The notes beneath the pieces are model-generated. The model did not search any database. It saw only the letters and a program-made list of their open reading frames with translations, and had not been told where the DNA came from. From Gammaproteobacteria bacterium UBA7310 (GTDB lineage: Bacteria > Pseudomonadota > Gammaproteobacteria > Pseudomonadales > Ketobacteraceae), in assembly GCA_002471665.1 (NCBI GenBank), contig DKQK01000023.1, positions 1,971-65,970 on the forward strand: a stretch of DNA of 64,000 nt, in the 5' to 3' direction. Below are positions 52,463 to 61,482 of the stretch, piece by piece; the first letter of the stretch is position 1; every line of letters begins with the position of its first letter. A program made the position numbers and the translations under genes.

Positions 52463-52975
52463 ATGGCCAATACAAGTGATTCCCGACAAGCATTGTTACC
52501 GCAAACGATACTGGCCAAGGACGTGATGAGCACTTCATTACTGGCAGCCCATGAATCCTGGACTGTGGCTGAACTCGCCCACTTTTTGGTGAGCAATGGC
52601 ATCACAGGTGCCCCCGTGCTGGATGACGATGAACAGTTGTTAGGGGTGGTTTCCGTAACGGACGTCGCCCGCTTTACCAGTATGGAGCAGGATGAAAGGG
52701 ATGAACGTGGACGACACGGCTATTACACAGACAGCCTGGATTTTGATTCCCGCCTGGGTTATCTGGATGACGAATACAATGATGCGCTGATGGAAGCAAC
52801 CACCGTCACCGATATCATGACTCCCGCCGTGTTCGATGTGGATGCCCAGGCCCCGGTGAACCAGGTTGCCCGGGATATGGTTGCCAATGGCATTCATCGG
52901 GTATTCGTGCGGGATAGAGGAAGGATCGTCGGTGTGGTCAGCGCGCTGGATATTTTGAAGCTCGTAGCGGATTAA
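52463..52975 (+). CDS. CBS-domain pair protein
   Basis: 170 residues with two CBS motifs. The first covers about 20-75 (AKDVMSTSLLAAHESWTVAE, GAPVLDDDEQLLGVVSVTDV) and the second about 112-168 (VTDIMTPAVFDVDAQAPVNQ, GIHRVFVRDRGRIVGVVSAL). Stand-alone CBS pairs bind adenine nucleotides and regulate partners. Its last 38 bp overlap the convergent end of the CDF transporter gene. Confidence 0.9.
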   Translation: MANTSDSRQALLPQTILAKDVMSTSLLAAHESWTVAELAHFLVSNGITGAPVLDDDEQLLGVVSVTDVARFTSMEQDERDERGRHGYYTDSLDFDSRLGYLDDEYNDALMEATTVTDIMTPAVFDVDAQAPVNQVARDMVANGIHRVFVRDRGRIVGVVSALDILKLVAD

Positions 52976-53897
52976 GCGGCTTCGACTTGCGGACGGGTTT
53001 GGTGTCAGGGTCTGCCCGAAACGGATCCTGATGCAGCAACACGTCGGCGCTGGGAAACTCGTCTTTTATTTCCTTTTCCACTTCATCACAAATATCGTGA
53101 GCCTGCCACAACGGCATATTGCCATCCAGTTCAAGATGCAGCTGAATTATCTTCACGCGCCCGGATTGTCGTGTACGCAGCTCATGAACACCAAGTACCT
53201 CAACATGATCCATGGCAATGCGTTCGATTTTGTTCTGCTCCTCTTCGGGCAGCTCGCGATCCAACAAATGTTGAATGGATTCGGTCCAGATCATAATGGC
53301 GGTGTAGAAAATATAAATCGCAATAGCAATGGCCAGCAGTGGGTCGACCTGTTGCCAACCAAATTGGGTCAGCACCAGCGCCACCACAATCCCTATATTG
53401 GTCAACAGGTCAGAAACGTAATGCAGCGAATCCGCCTTGATGGCCACTGAATGGGTTTTGCTTATCACCCAGCGCTGGTATAACACCAGCATTAGCGTTG
53501 CAATGATGGAAAATCCCATGACACCCACTGCCACGTCTACCTGCTCCAACGGCTGTGGATTGATGATCCGCTCCAACGCCTGAACAAACAGGTAGATGGC
53601 CGAACTCATGATCAGCAGGGATTGCCCCAATCCGGCCAGCGATTCCGCCTTGCCGTGGCCAAACCGGTGCTCTTCATCTGCAGGCTGCAGGGCATAACGC
53701 ACGGCGATAAAGTTAACGCAGGAGGCCAGCGCATCAATCATTGAATCCGCCAGCGAGGCCAGCACACTGACCGAGCCGGATAACCACCAGGCGTAAGCTT
53801 TCACCACCAGTAAAAGAATGGCGGTAAAAACCGACGCACTGGCTGCCAACTGCAACATGCGCCTTTCAGAATGGCTTGTAGAATACACTCCGCTCAT
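52938..53897 (-). CDS. fieF: Cation diffusion facilitator, FieF/YiiP-like
   Basis: 319 residues. Six TM helices with the metal sites LADSMIDALAS on TM2 and ADSLHYVSDLLTN on TM5, the Asp/His set of YiiP/FieF Zn/Fe exporters. A cytoplasmic ferredoxin-like C-domain follows (VKIIQLHLELDGNMPLWQAH). A charged 25-residue tail extends past the usual end and overlaps the opposing CBS gene. It exports divalent metals in exchange for protons. Exact metal preference cannot be read from sequence. Confidence 0.9.
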   Translation of the reverse strand: MSGVYSTSHSERRMLQLAASASVFTAILLLVVKAYAWWLSGSVSVLASLADSMIDALASCVNFIAVRYALQPADEEHRFGHGKAESLAGLGQSLLIMSSAIYLFVQALERIINPQPLEQVDVAVGVMGFSIIATLMLVLYQRWVISKTHSVAIKADSLHYVSDLLTNIGIVVALVLTQFGWQQVDPLLAIAIAIYIFYTAIMIWTESIQHLLDRELPEEEQNKIERIAMDHVEVLGVHELRTRQSGRVKIIQLHLELDGNMPLWQAHDICDEVEKEIKDEFPSADVLLHQDPFRADPDTKPVRKSKPLNPLRASKYPAR

Positions 53898-54035
53898 AAC
53901 AAATTTGTATAACGCGTTTGCGTTTGGCTCCCATCAAAACCGTCAGTCCAAACCGGATACGGTATTGAAATAAAGTAAATTGCCTCCATTATAAGCCAAG
54001 AAGCTCTTTGCCTGAACAAATAGAAGGCGGTGAAT

Positions 54036-54851
54036 ATGAGAACCATCAGGGAACCAGCCGTAGCCGGCCTGTTTTATCCGGACCAACCGCAGATACTGGA
54101 CGCAGCGGTTGAGAAATATTTGTCAGGCGTACCTGCAAACAAGAATGATTTAGGTCAAGATTTAAGGCCTCCCAAGGCCTTGATTGTTCCCCACGCCGGA
54201 TACCTTTATTCCGGCGCCACGGCGGCCCGCGCTTACCATGAACTGGCGTTATCTGCAGACCAAATCAATCGGGTGGTGTTATTGGGCCCGTCACACCGGG
54301 TGGGTTTTCATGGCATCGCGTTCTGCGGTTCCGATTTTTATCGAACCCCCCTGGGGGATATTCCAATCGATCATTCCGCCTTGGCGATAGTGTCCGAATT
54401 ACCGCAAGTGGGGCTGCTGGATCAGGCCCATGAACACGAACACAGCCTGGAGGTGCAGCTGCCGTTTTTGCAAAAAATACTGCGCAGTTTCAAACTGGTC
54501 CCTTTGGTGGTCGGGGAAGCAGACACCCAGTCCGTAGCCGAAGTCATCGAGCGTTTGTGGGGTGGCGAGGAAACCCTGTTTGTGATCAGTTCCGACCTCA
54601 GTCACTTTCATGATTACGCCACCGCGCAGCAAATGGACGCCAAAACCTGCGATGCCATCGAATCCATGACCCCCGCTCACATCGACGATGACCAGGCCTG
54701 TGGCCGCAACCCGGTGAAGGGATTACTCAACGTGGCCCGCCGCCGACACATGCGCGTCAAGACACTGGATATGTGTAACTCCGGCGATACCACCGGAGAT
54801 CATGACCGGGTGGTGGGGTATGGTGCCTGGGCATTCTGGGAAGCATCATGA
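54036..54851 (+). CDS. amrB: AmmeMemoRadiSam system protein B (MEMO1 family)
   Basis: 271 residues from the ATG at 54036, with AAGG upstream; a GTG at 54030 is an alternative. Family hallmarks are REPAVAGLFYPDQP, PHAGYLYSGATAARAYHEL, LGPSHRVGFHGIAF, HEHSLEVQLPFLQ and SSDLSHFHDY with the metal-binding His set. The stop overlaps the next gene (ATGA). Function in bacteria is unclear; it usually pairs with AMMECR1 and a radical SAM protein. Confidence 0.93.
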   Translation: MRTIREPAVAGLFYPDQPQILDAAVEKYLSGVPANKNDLGQDLRPPKALIVPHAGYLYSGATAARAYHELALSADQINRVVLLGPSHRVGFHGIAFCGSDFYRTPLGDIPIDHSALAIVSELPQVGLLDQAHEHEHSLEVQLPFLQKILRSFKLVPLVVGEADTQSVAEVIERLWGGEETLFVISSDLSHFHDYATAQQMDAKTCDAIESMTPAHIDDDQACGRNPVKGLLNVARRRHMRVKTLDMCNSGDTTGDHDRVVGYGAWAFWEAS

Positions 54852-55405
54852 GCCTGTCGGCAGAACACCAGCGCATACTGCTGGATATCGCCTGGCGCTC
54901 TATCCAATCCGGATTGCAGACCAACACCCCGCTTAACGTTGAGGCTGACAGCCTGCCGGCGCCGCTTACGGCACCGGGTGCCAGCTTTGTAACCCTGGAA
55001 CAGGGGTCGGACCTGCGGGGCTGTATTGGCTCGCTGGAGGCTTACCGGTCTTTGGCCAGTGATGTGGCCCATAATGCGTTTTCTGCCGCCTTCAAGGATC
55101 CACGGTTCCCCCCGCTGCAGGCCGCGGAGCTATCGAATCTGACCTTACAGATATCGGTGCTCTCAGCGCCGGTTGAGGTAACCTTCAGCGGTGAGCAGGA
55201 TTTGCTGCAACAACTGGTCCCGCAGCAGGATGGATTGATCCTGCAGGAAGGGCAACGTCGCGCCACGTTTCTGCCCCAGGTCTGGGAGCAGTTACCAACC
55301 CCGGAACAATTCATCACCCACTTGAAACTGAAAGCGGGATTACCTGCCGACTATTGGAGTGACCGCATCCGCGTCCAGCGCTATCGGGTGGAAAAATTCA
55401 GCTGA
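54848..55405 (+). CDS. amrA: AmmeMemoRadiSam system protein A (AMMECR1 domain)
   Basis: 185 residues with the signature LRGCIGSLEAYRSLASDVAHNA and FKDPRFPPLQAAEL, conserved from archaea to humans. Translationally coupled to amrB by a 4-bp overlap. The radical SAM third member is not next to it; the following gene is an unrelated transporter. Confidence 0.93.
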   Translation: MSLSAEHQRILLDIAWRSIQSGLQTNTPLNVEADSLPAPLTAPGASFVTLEQGSDLRGCIGSLEAYRSLASDVAHNAFSAAFKDPRFPPLQAAELSNLTLQISVLSAPVEVTFSGEQDLLQQLVPQQDGLILQEGQRRATFLPQVWEQLPTPEQFITHLKLKAGLPADYWSDRIRVQRYRVEKFS

Positions 55406-55463
55406 CCACCTGACATCCAATTGCGCGCTTTATATACTGGCCTATTTCCCAGTGAGCCAGAGT

Positions 55464-56312
55464 ATGTCCAACGATTTACGTCAGGGCGCGATTTTGCTGC
55501 TGTCCGGCGAACTGATGCTGTCCATTATGGCGGCGTTGATCAAGTACCTGTCGCAGGATGTCTCCCATGAAATGCTGGTGTTCACCCGCAATCTGTTTGG
55601 CCTGCTTTTTCTGCTCCCGCTGATTTCCCATCACGGCCTGCGCAGCCTCAAGACCACTCGTTTTGGCGCGCACTTGATGCGATCGGTTGTGGGTGTCGCC
55701 GCCATGTACGGCTACTTTTATGTCATCACCCATTTGCCCCTGGCAGAGGCCGCCCTGGTGAAACTATCTTCGCCGTTCTTTTTACCTTTGATTGCGTTGC
55801 TCTGGCTTGGCGAGAGAATCAATCTGCGCACCATGTGGGCCATCGTCATTGGCTTTGTGGGGGTTGTGTTTGTGCTGCGCCCGGGGGCTGAAACCTTTCA
55901 GCCGGTGGCACTGGTGGGTGTGGGCGCCGCTGCTCTGGCCAGCCTGGCCAAGGTCACCATCCGCCACATGGCGGACACCGAGCCCGGCCACCGCATTGTG
56001 TTCTACTTCGGTATTCTGGCCACCCTGGTGTCCGCCGTCCCCCTCCTGTGGGGCTGGACCAGCCCCGGCCTCTCCACCCTGCCCTGGCTTGCCGCGATCG
56101 GCCTGACCGGCACCCTGGGACAACTGCTGATGACCAAAGCCTACCAGGTTGCCAAACCCGGACAGGTGGGGCCGTTCACCTACACTGCGGTCCTCTATGC
56201 CGCCCTGTTCGGTTGGATGTTTTGGGATGAAGTGGTGATCATAACCACCCTCATCGGCAGCGCCCTGATCATCAGCGCCGGCATTCTGAATATGAAATCC
56301 AGCCAAAAATAG
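55464..56312 (+). CDS. EamA/DMT-family transporter
   Basis: 282 residues from the ATG at 55464; a longer start at 55359 would overlap amrA in another frame. About ten TM helices in two EamA repeats (AEAALVKLSSPFFLPLIALL and GQVGPFTYTAVLYAALFGWM). The family exports small metabolites such as amino acids. Substrate unknown. Confidence 0.87.
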   Translation: MSNDLRQGAILLLSGELMLSIMAALIKYLSQDVSHEMLVFTRNLFGLLFLLPLISHHGLRSLKTTRFGAHLMRSVVGVAAMYGYFYVITHLPLAEAALVKLSSPFFLPLIALLWLGERINLRTMWAIVIGFVGVVFVLRPGAETFQPVALVGVGAAALASLAKVTIRHMADTEPGHRIVFYFGILATLVSAVPLLWGWTSPGLSTLPWLAAIGLTGTLGQLLMTKAYQVAKPGQVGPFTYTAVLYAALFGWMFWDEVVIITTLIGSALIISAGILNMKSSQK

Positions 56313-56547
56313 GCTTGTTGGGCGCTGCACTGGCCCCAGCAGCCAGGCCCGTGCCGATTTTTACACTCGGTTCAGACGGCCATCGGGATAATAGGAGGCC
56401 TGACGGGCGAAAAACGGTTACAGATTGACTGATCTGCCGACTCACCGACGTTACAATGCCAATGCTTTACAAATCTGTTATAAGCATCATCAAGCCACAA
56501 ACACAAGAATCAACCTAATCATTGCAGTGCATAACAAGGAGACGCCA

Positions 56548-57855
56548 ATGAGTCGCGATCCAATCGGATTAGCCATGGCCACCATGAGTCGCATCGCCAG
56601 TTCTTCCTTTGTGGAACGAATGGGGCTGCGCACCACCATCGAAAAACTAACCTACCAAGGCACCAAGTCTGGATTCAAGGCATTGGGCGTGGCCTCGCGC
56701 CAGTTTAAAAGTGCATCCCAGCTGCTGCGGCCGGAGCGGCTGGAAGCCCCGGCCCAGCCAAAAACCCAGTTCGACCTGACCATCAGCGACGAACAGCAAA
56801 TGATGCGGGACAGCGTGCGGGCCTTCGCCACCGAAGTCCTGCGTCCCGCGGCGGCCAAAAGCAATGACGATGAAGCCATGAGCGCGGACATCCTGGCCCA
56901 GGCCAACGAGCTTGGGCTTTCTTACTTTGCCGTTCCTGAAAATCTGGGGGGAGCGGCCACCGAACGTTCTCCTGTGACCAGTATGTTGATCGCAGAAGAC
57001 CTGGCCTATGGTGATATGGGGCTGGCGGTCGCAATACTGTCGAGCATCGGGGTCGCCAATGCGCTCACCCAGTGGGGTACCGCAACGCAGCAGTCCAAGT
57101 ACCTGCCGGCGTTTCTGGAAGAAAACACCTTGCAGGCAGCCATTGCCATTAATGAAAAGCGCCCCTTGTTCAATGCCAATGAACTGACCACCGTCGCCCT
57201 GGAAAAATCCGATGGCTACCTGCTTAATGGTGAAAAAACCATGGTGCCGCTGATCGATCAGGCGGAATTGTTCCTGGTGGCCGCCAGCTTAAACGGCAAA
57301 CCGCGCCTCTTTATTGTGGAAAGCGGAAGCCAGGGGGTCACCATCGCCAAGAAGCCCAATATGGGTGTAAAAGCGGCGGCCATGGGCGATCTCAGCCTGG
57401 AGCAGGTCAGCGTCAGCAAAGATGCCCTGCTGGGTGGCGACGAGTTCGATTACCAAGCCTTCATCAATATGGCGCGGTTGGGCTGGTGCGCGCTGGCAGT
57501 GGGTACGGCACAGGCCGTGCTGGATTACGTTATCCCTTACTGTAACGAACGGGTGGCCTTCGGCGAGCCCATCAGCCACCGTCAGGCCGTCGCCTTTATG
57601 ATCGCCAACATTGGTATCGAAATGAATGCCATGCGGTTGATGACCCAAAGAGCCGTGGCCCTGGCCGAACGCGGCAAGCCCTTCGCCCGTGAAGCCTACC
57701 TGGCACGGGTTATCTGTGCAGACAAGGCCATGGAAATCGGCACCAATGGTGTCCAGCTACTGGGCGGACATGGATTCACCAAAGAACACCCCGTGGAACT
57801 GTGGTACCGCGACCTGCGCGCCATCGCAGTGATGGACGGCGGACTGCATCTTTAA
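56548..57855 (+). CDS. Acyl-CoA dehydrogenase-like subunit lacking the usual catalytic Glu
   Basis: 435 residues from the ATG at 56548 with AAGGAG 7 bp upstream. About 70 residues precede the ACAD domain (FDLTISDEQQMMRDSVRAFA). FAD/substrate regions are seen (YCNERVAFGEPISHRQAVAF, GVQLLGGHGFTKEHPVELWY). Where most family members have YEGT the protein has MDGG and then ends, and the helix-G alternative Glu position is Ala. It is 27 bp upstream of a second, complete ACAD gene. It may be a non-catalytic partner. Confidence 0.85.
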   Translation: MSRDPIGLAMATMSRIASSSFVERMGLRTTIEKLTYQGTKSGFKALGVASRQFKSASQLLRPERLEAPAQPKTQFDLTISDEQQMMRDSVRAFATEVLRPAAAKSNDDEAMSADILAQANELGLSYFAVPENLGGAATERSPVTSMLIAEDLAYGDMGLAVAILSSIGVANALTQWGTATQQSKYLPAFLEENTLQAAIAINEKRPLFNANELTTVALEKSDGYLLNGEKTMVPLIDQAELFLVAASLNGKPRLFIVESGSQGVTIAKKPNMGVKAAAMGDLSLEQVSVSKDALLGGDEFDYQAFINMARLGWCALAVGTAQAVLDYVIPYCNERVAFGEPISHRQAVAFMIANIGIEMNAMRLMTQRAVALAERGKPFAREAYLARVICADKAMEIGTNGVQLLGGHGFTKEHPVELWYRDLRAIAVMDGGLHL

Positions 57856-57882
57856 TCGAATCAATTACAGGGTGAACTGATT

Positions 57883-59085
57883 ATGTATCTGGAACTACCA
57901 AAAAAACTCAAAGTCCTCGGTGACATGGCCACCAACCTGTCCGTGGAAATGCTGCGGCCGATTTCCCGCAAGTACGATCTGGCGGAACACGACTACCCCA
58001 AGGAACTGGATCTGGTGGCCTCTATGCTGGACGGCATGAACGATGGAGAAGGCGGTGCCGGCGTGGGCGCTGATCAATCCAAACAGAAAAGTGAGGACAA
58101 CAACGGCGTGCGCAATGGGGCCAATATGGCAGCCTGTGTGGGCATCCAGGGTTTCTGTTGGGGTGATGTTGGGCTGCTGCTGACCCTGCCCCGACAGGGG
58201 CTGGGTAATGCCGCCATCGGTGCTGTTGCCAACGAAGAGCAGGCCAAACGCTTTCAGGGCAAATGGGCTGCCATGGCGATCACCGAACCGGGAACCGGTT
58301 CGGACTCTGCCAACATCAGTACCACCGCCAAGCTGGATGGTGATCACTATGTGTTGAACGGTGAAAAAATCTATGTCACCGCGGGCTCCCGCGCCGACAT
58401 CATTGTGGTGTGGGCAACGATTGATAAGAGTGCCGGCCGCGCCGCCATCAAGTCCTTTGCCGTGGAACGCGGCACCCCCGGTATGGAGGTTACCCGGCTG
58501 GAGCACAAACTGGGCATCAAGGCTTCCGATACCGCCGCCATCTCCTTCTCCGACTGCCGTGTGCACAAAAGCAACCTGCTGGGGAACCCCGAGATCGATA
58601 CCAAAAAGGGTTTCGGCGGTGTTATGCAAACCTTCGACAACACCCGGCCTTTAGTGGCAGCCATGGCGGTGGGTGTTGCCAAGGCCGCGCTGGATCGCAC
58701 CAAGGAGCTGATGAAAGACTGTACTGAGCTGAATTACTCAGCCCCCATCAACTCCGTCAGTGCCGCCGAAGCGGAAATCTATCGCATGGAAGCCGACTGG
58801 GAAGCAGCCCGCTTGCTGACCCTGCAGGCGGCCTGGATGGCGGACAACGGTAAACCCAACTCCATGGAAGCTTCCATGGCGAAAGCCAAGGCCGGCCGGG
58901 CCTGTAATGCCATTACGCTGAAATGCGTGGAACTGTGCTCCGGTTTGGGTTACAGCGAAGACGAGCTGCTGGAGAAATGGTCGCGGGATTCCAAGATCCT
59001 GGATATATTCGAAGGCACCCAGCAAATTCAGCAGTTGATCGTAGCCCGCAGACTGTTGAACCTGTCATCGGCGGAACTGAAATAA
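57883..59085 (+). CDS. Acyl-CoA dehydrogenase
   Basis: 400 residues. AMAITEPGTGSDSANISTTA is the FAD/substrate signature. The C-terminus WSRDSKILDIFEGTQQIQQL has the catalytic Glu in place. It oxidises an acyl-CoA at alpha-beta, with FAD and presumably electron-transfer flavoprotein. It is co-transcribed with the preceding ACAD-like gene. The short insert QSKQKSEDNNGVRNG near 65-80 is unusual. Substrate chain length cannot be inferred. Confidence 0.92.
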   Translation: MYLELPKKLKVLGDMATNLSVEMLRPISRKYDLAEHDYPKELDLVASMLDGMNDGEGGAGVGADQSKQKSEDNNGVRNGANMAACVGIQGFCWGDVGLLLTLPRQGLGNAAIGAVANEEQAKRFQGKWAAMAITEPGTGSDSANISTTAKLDGDHYVLNGEKIYVTAGSRADIIVVWATIDKSAGRAAIKSFAVERGTPGMEVTRLEHKLGIKASDTAAISFSDCRVHKSNLLGNPEIDTKKGFGGVMQTFDNTRPLVAAMAVGVAKAALDRTKELMKDCTELNYSAPINSVSAAEAEIYRMEADWEAARLLTLQAAWMADNGKPNSMEASMAKAKAGRACNAITLKCVELCSGLGYSEDELLEKWSRDSKILDIFEGTQQIQQLIVARRLLNLSSAELK

Positions 59086-59102
59086 CCCAGCCTGAGCAGT
59101 CG

Positions 59103-59128
59103 TGCCGCCAGCCTTGGGGTTGGCGGCA
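59103..59128. terminator. Hairpin between convergent genes (no U tract)
   Basis: Perfect 8-bp arms TGCCGCCA and TGGCGGCA with a 10-nt loop, located between the ACAD stop and the nsrR stop. There is no T run on either strand, so termination is likely but unproven. Confidence 0.5.
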
Positions 59129-59557
59129 CTACCCCGCGCTCACCCGCAGCAGGGTTTCCATGGACCGGCTCTTCAGCAAATCCTTCAGCGTATATTCCTT
59201 CAGGGTGTTATAGAACGCCCGCTCTGCTTTTCCCAGCACCCCCTTGAGTGTACAGGATGCCGTAATAATGCACGGCTGTTCATCACAGTCGATCAGCGGC
59301 TTGCGCTTCTCGGTGATCTCCACCAGGTTTCCAATATTGATTTCCGCCGGTGTTTTGCGCAAAACAAAACCACCGTTCTTGCCGCGATAGGTCTCAATAA
59401 TTTCGTGTTGCGCCAACATATGAACCACTTTGCGCAAATGCTCCCGCGAGATGCCATAGCAGTCGGATATTTCCTGCATGGACACCCGCCTTTCCTGGTT
59501 GGCACCAAGAAAAAGTAAAACCCGCAGGGCATAGTCGGTATAGAGGCTCAGTTGCAT
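59129..59557 (-). CDS. nsrR: Nitric-oxide-sensing Rrf2-family repressor NsrR
   Basis: 142 residues from the ATG at 59557 (MQLSLYTDYALRVLLFLGAN, the NsrR start); longer upstream starts are rejected. Winged HTH covers about 10-65. The Fe-S Cys are at 91, 96 and 102 with CX4CX5C spacing, identical to E. coli NsrR. It represses NO-defence genes until NO damages the cluster. It is divergent from a truncated haemoglobin gene with an NsrR-type operator between them. Confidence 0.93.
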   Translation of the reverse strand: MQLSLYTDYALRVLLFLGANQERRVSMQEISDCYGISREHLRKVVHMLAQHEIIETYRGKNGGFVLRKTPAEINIGNLVEITEKRKPLIDCDEQPCIITASCTLKGVLGKAERAFYNTLKEYTLKDLLKSRSMETLLRVSAG

Positions 59558-59610
59558 AAGGAGGGATCCGGAACATGACCGGCCCATGATATTTGAGTTG
59601 AAATTTGAAT

Positions 59611-59653
59611 ACAAACATATAAGATGCATTTGTGATACATCTTATATGTTTGT
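59611..59653. promoter_or_regulatory. NsrR operator in nsrR/glb intergenic region
   Basis: AAGATGCATTT-G-TGATACATCTT (59621-59643) fits the 11-1-11 NsrR consensus, nested in a larger palindrome with ACAAACATAT/ATATGTTTGT arms. It lies 82 bp upstream of the haemoglobin ATG and 64 bp upstream of nsrR, so it probably controls both and gives autoregulation. Confidence 0.85.
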
Positions 59654-59734
59654 ATCACTGGACTGCAATTAGAGAGATAAATTGAAGAACCAAATTGAAG
59701 AGATAAATTACAGAGAGAAACTGGAGAGAGAAAC

Positions 59735-60103
59735 ATGAGCTTATATGACGACCTGGGGGGCGCCAAAGCCTTGGATGCCGTGGTGGATTCGTTCTACAAA
59801 AAAGTGCTTGCCGATGAGCGGGTAAACGGTTTTTTTGATGTAACTGATATGGAACGGCAAGCCAAAAAACAAAAAGCGTTTCTGGCATTTGCCTTTGGCG
59901 GGCCCAACAACTACACCGGAAAAAAAATGAGCGATGGCCATGCCCATTTGGTGGAGCGCGGGCTGAACGATTCCCATGTGGATGCCATCATTGAAATCCT
60001 GGGAGCCACCCTCACGGAATTCGAAGTACCTGCGGAAAAAATCCAGGAAGCCGCCGCGGTTGCCGAAAGCGTACGGGATCAGGTACTGGGTCGAGCCCAA
60101 TAA
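59735..60103 (+). CDS. glbN: Group 1 truncated haemoglobin
   Basis: 122 residues. YDDLGGAKALDAVVDSFYKK has the B10 Tyr at 21, AFLAFAFGGPNNYTGK is the EF-loop glycine motif, and GHAHLVERGLND carries the proximal His at 69. These features fit trHbN-type proteins, which oxidise NO to nitrate when reduced. Control by NsrR is supported by the upstream operator. A ferredoxin-reductase downstream may be its reductant. Confidence 0.92.
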   Translation: MSLYDDLGGAKALDAVVDSFYKKVLADERVNGFFDVTDMERQAKKQKAFLAFAFGGPNNYTGKKMSDGHAHLVERGLNDSHVDAIIEILGATLTEFEVPAEKIQEAAAVAESVRDQVLGRAQ

Positions 60104-60501
60104 TCTGGTGGCCCTTCACAACAGGCCACGGTGGCTTTGAGCTGGGCCTGTCCGGATCACTGTCAGCATTCCTACATCACATGAAAATACATTGTTGTGG
60201 GAATAACGCGGGCATAACATTGTGCTGCACCAGACTGGGACTTTCCCACTGCCATTGAGTTAATTGTGTGCCAACCAACACCATCTGCGTTGTGACAACC
60301 CCATTGCGCAGATGGCCTCGCATCGCCCTTCCTGATCGATAATAACAACCGAATATCAACTGGTTATCCGCATTTGGAATGGGTTAGCCTGACCACCACG
60401 GCGGTGATATCCCGCCCCGCAGCGGCAACCATCCCCCAGTGCAGGCCGGTTTGGAGCAATAATTGCTTGCCACCCTCTAACCGTTCGTTAGAGGAAATCC
60501 G
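60104..60501. other. Intergenic region with two dyads
   Basis: 398 bp without a convincing gene. A 7-bp dyad ACAGGCC/GGCCTGT at 60121-60151, just after the haemoglobin stop, may be a terminator stem without a T run. A perfect 9-bp dyad CCATCTGCG/CGCAGATGG at 60281-60315 may be an operator or leader hairpin for the reductase gene. No NsrR-type site was found here. Confidence 0.55.
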
Positions 60502-61482
60502 ATGCCTACCATCCTCTATGAAAGCCAACACATCACTTTGAACACCCATGAAAACCTGTTGGACGGTCTGGAAAGGGCCGGCGTGGAAGCGCCATCCAGT
60601 TGCAGCTCAGGTATATGCCACGGTTGCATGGCGCAAGCGTTATCCGGCACAGTACCACCTGATGCACAGCGGGGCCTGACGGATCACCAACGCCGATTGA
60701 ACTACTTTCTCACCTGCCAGTGCTACCCGGAAGCGGATCTGCAATTTACATTGGCAGGCAATCTCAATGCCCGCACAGCCGCGACCCTGGTGGACAAGCG
60801 GGTTCTGAATCAGCGAGTGCTGCGGGTACGATTGCAAGCGGAGATAGACTGGCGCGCAGGCCAACATATCATCCTATGGCGCACCCCGACCCGTGGCAGA
60901 ACCTACTCGCTCGCCAGCACCCCGGAAGAAGGTTTTCTGGAACTGCACGTTCGACGCCGCCCCGACGGGCTGGTCAGCCATTGGCTGGAACACCAGCTTG
61001 GTATTGGTGAGCAAATTCAGATCAGCCCCGCCACCGGAGATACTTATTACAGCCCGGCCATGCCGGGGCAACCGCTGTTGCTGGTGGGCACGGGCACCGG
61101 TCTGGCACCGCTTTCCGGCATCCTGAAACAAGCACTGAACGATGGCCACCACGGCGAGATATTTCTTTATGCCGCCGCTGGCGAACCCCACCAGTTGTAC
61201 CTGTGTGATGAACTGAACGCACTGGCCGAACACCATCGCGATTTCCACTATTACCCGGTGGTACACCGCAATCAAAACAATCTGCCCAACCTGTTACAAG
61301 GAGACCTGGTGGATCTGATACCCCGGCGACACCCCAAACTGCGACGCTTTCTGGTCTACCTGTGCGGAGCACCAACGATGGTGGAGGCCCTGCAAAAATA
61401 CTGCTTTTTCAATGGTGCATACATGGAGGACATTTTCATCAAAACGTTTTCGCCGGCCAGCAAAGAGTCTCCTGCGGCGTAA
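60502..61482 (+). CDS. 2Fe-2S ferredoxin / FAD-NAD(P) reductase
   Basis: 326 residues with GAGGAA upstream of the ATG. The N-terminal plant-type ferredoxin has Cys34, Cys39, Cys42 (SCSSGICHGC) and a fourth Cys at 72 or 74. The FAD domain carries RTYSLAS, and the NAD domain has VGTGTGLAPLSGIL and CGAPTMVEAL. It transfers electrons from NAD(P)H via FAD to the Fe-S cluster, as in oxygenase reductases. No oxygenase is adjacent, and the truncated haemoglobin upstream is a plausible partner. Confidence 0.88.
   Translation: MPTILYESQHITLNTHENLLDGLERAGVEAPSSCSSGICHGCMAQALSGTVPPDAQRGLTDHQRRLNYFLTCQCYPEADLQFTLAGNLNARTAATLVDKRVLNQRVLRVRLQAEIDWRAGQHIILWRTPTRGRTYSLASTPEEGFLELHVRRRPDGLVSHWLEHQLGIGEQIQISPATGDTYYSPAMPGQPLLLVGTGTGLAPLSGILKQALNDGHHGEIFLYAAAGEPHQLYLCDELNALAEHHRDFHYYPVVHRNQNNLPNLLQGDLVDLIPRRHPKLRRFLVYLCGAPTMVEALQKYCFFNGAYMEDIFIKTFSPASKESPAA

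Noticed and set aside
57895..58629. 244-codon open frame on the minus strand
   Set aside because: Antisense shadow of the second acyl-CoA dehydrogenase.
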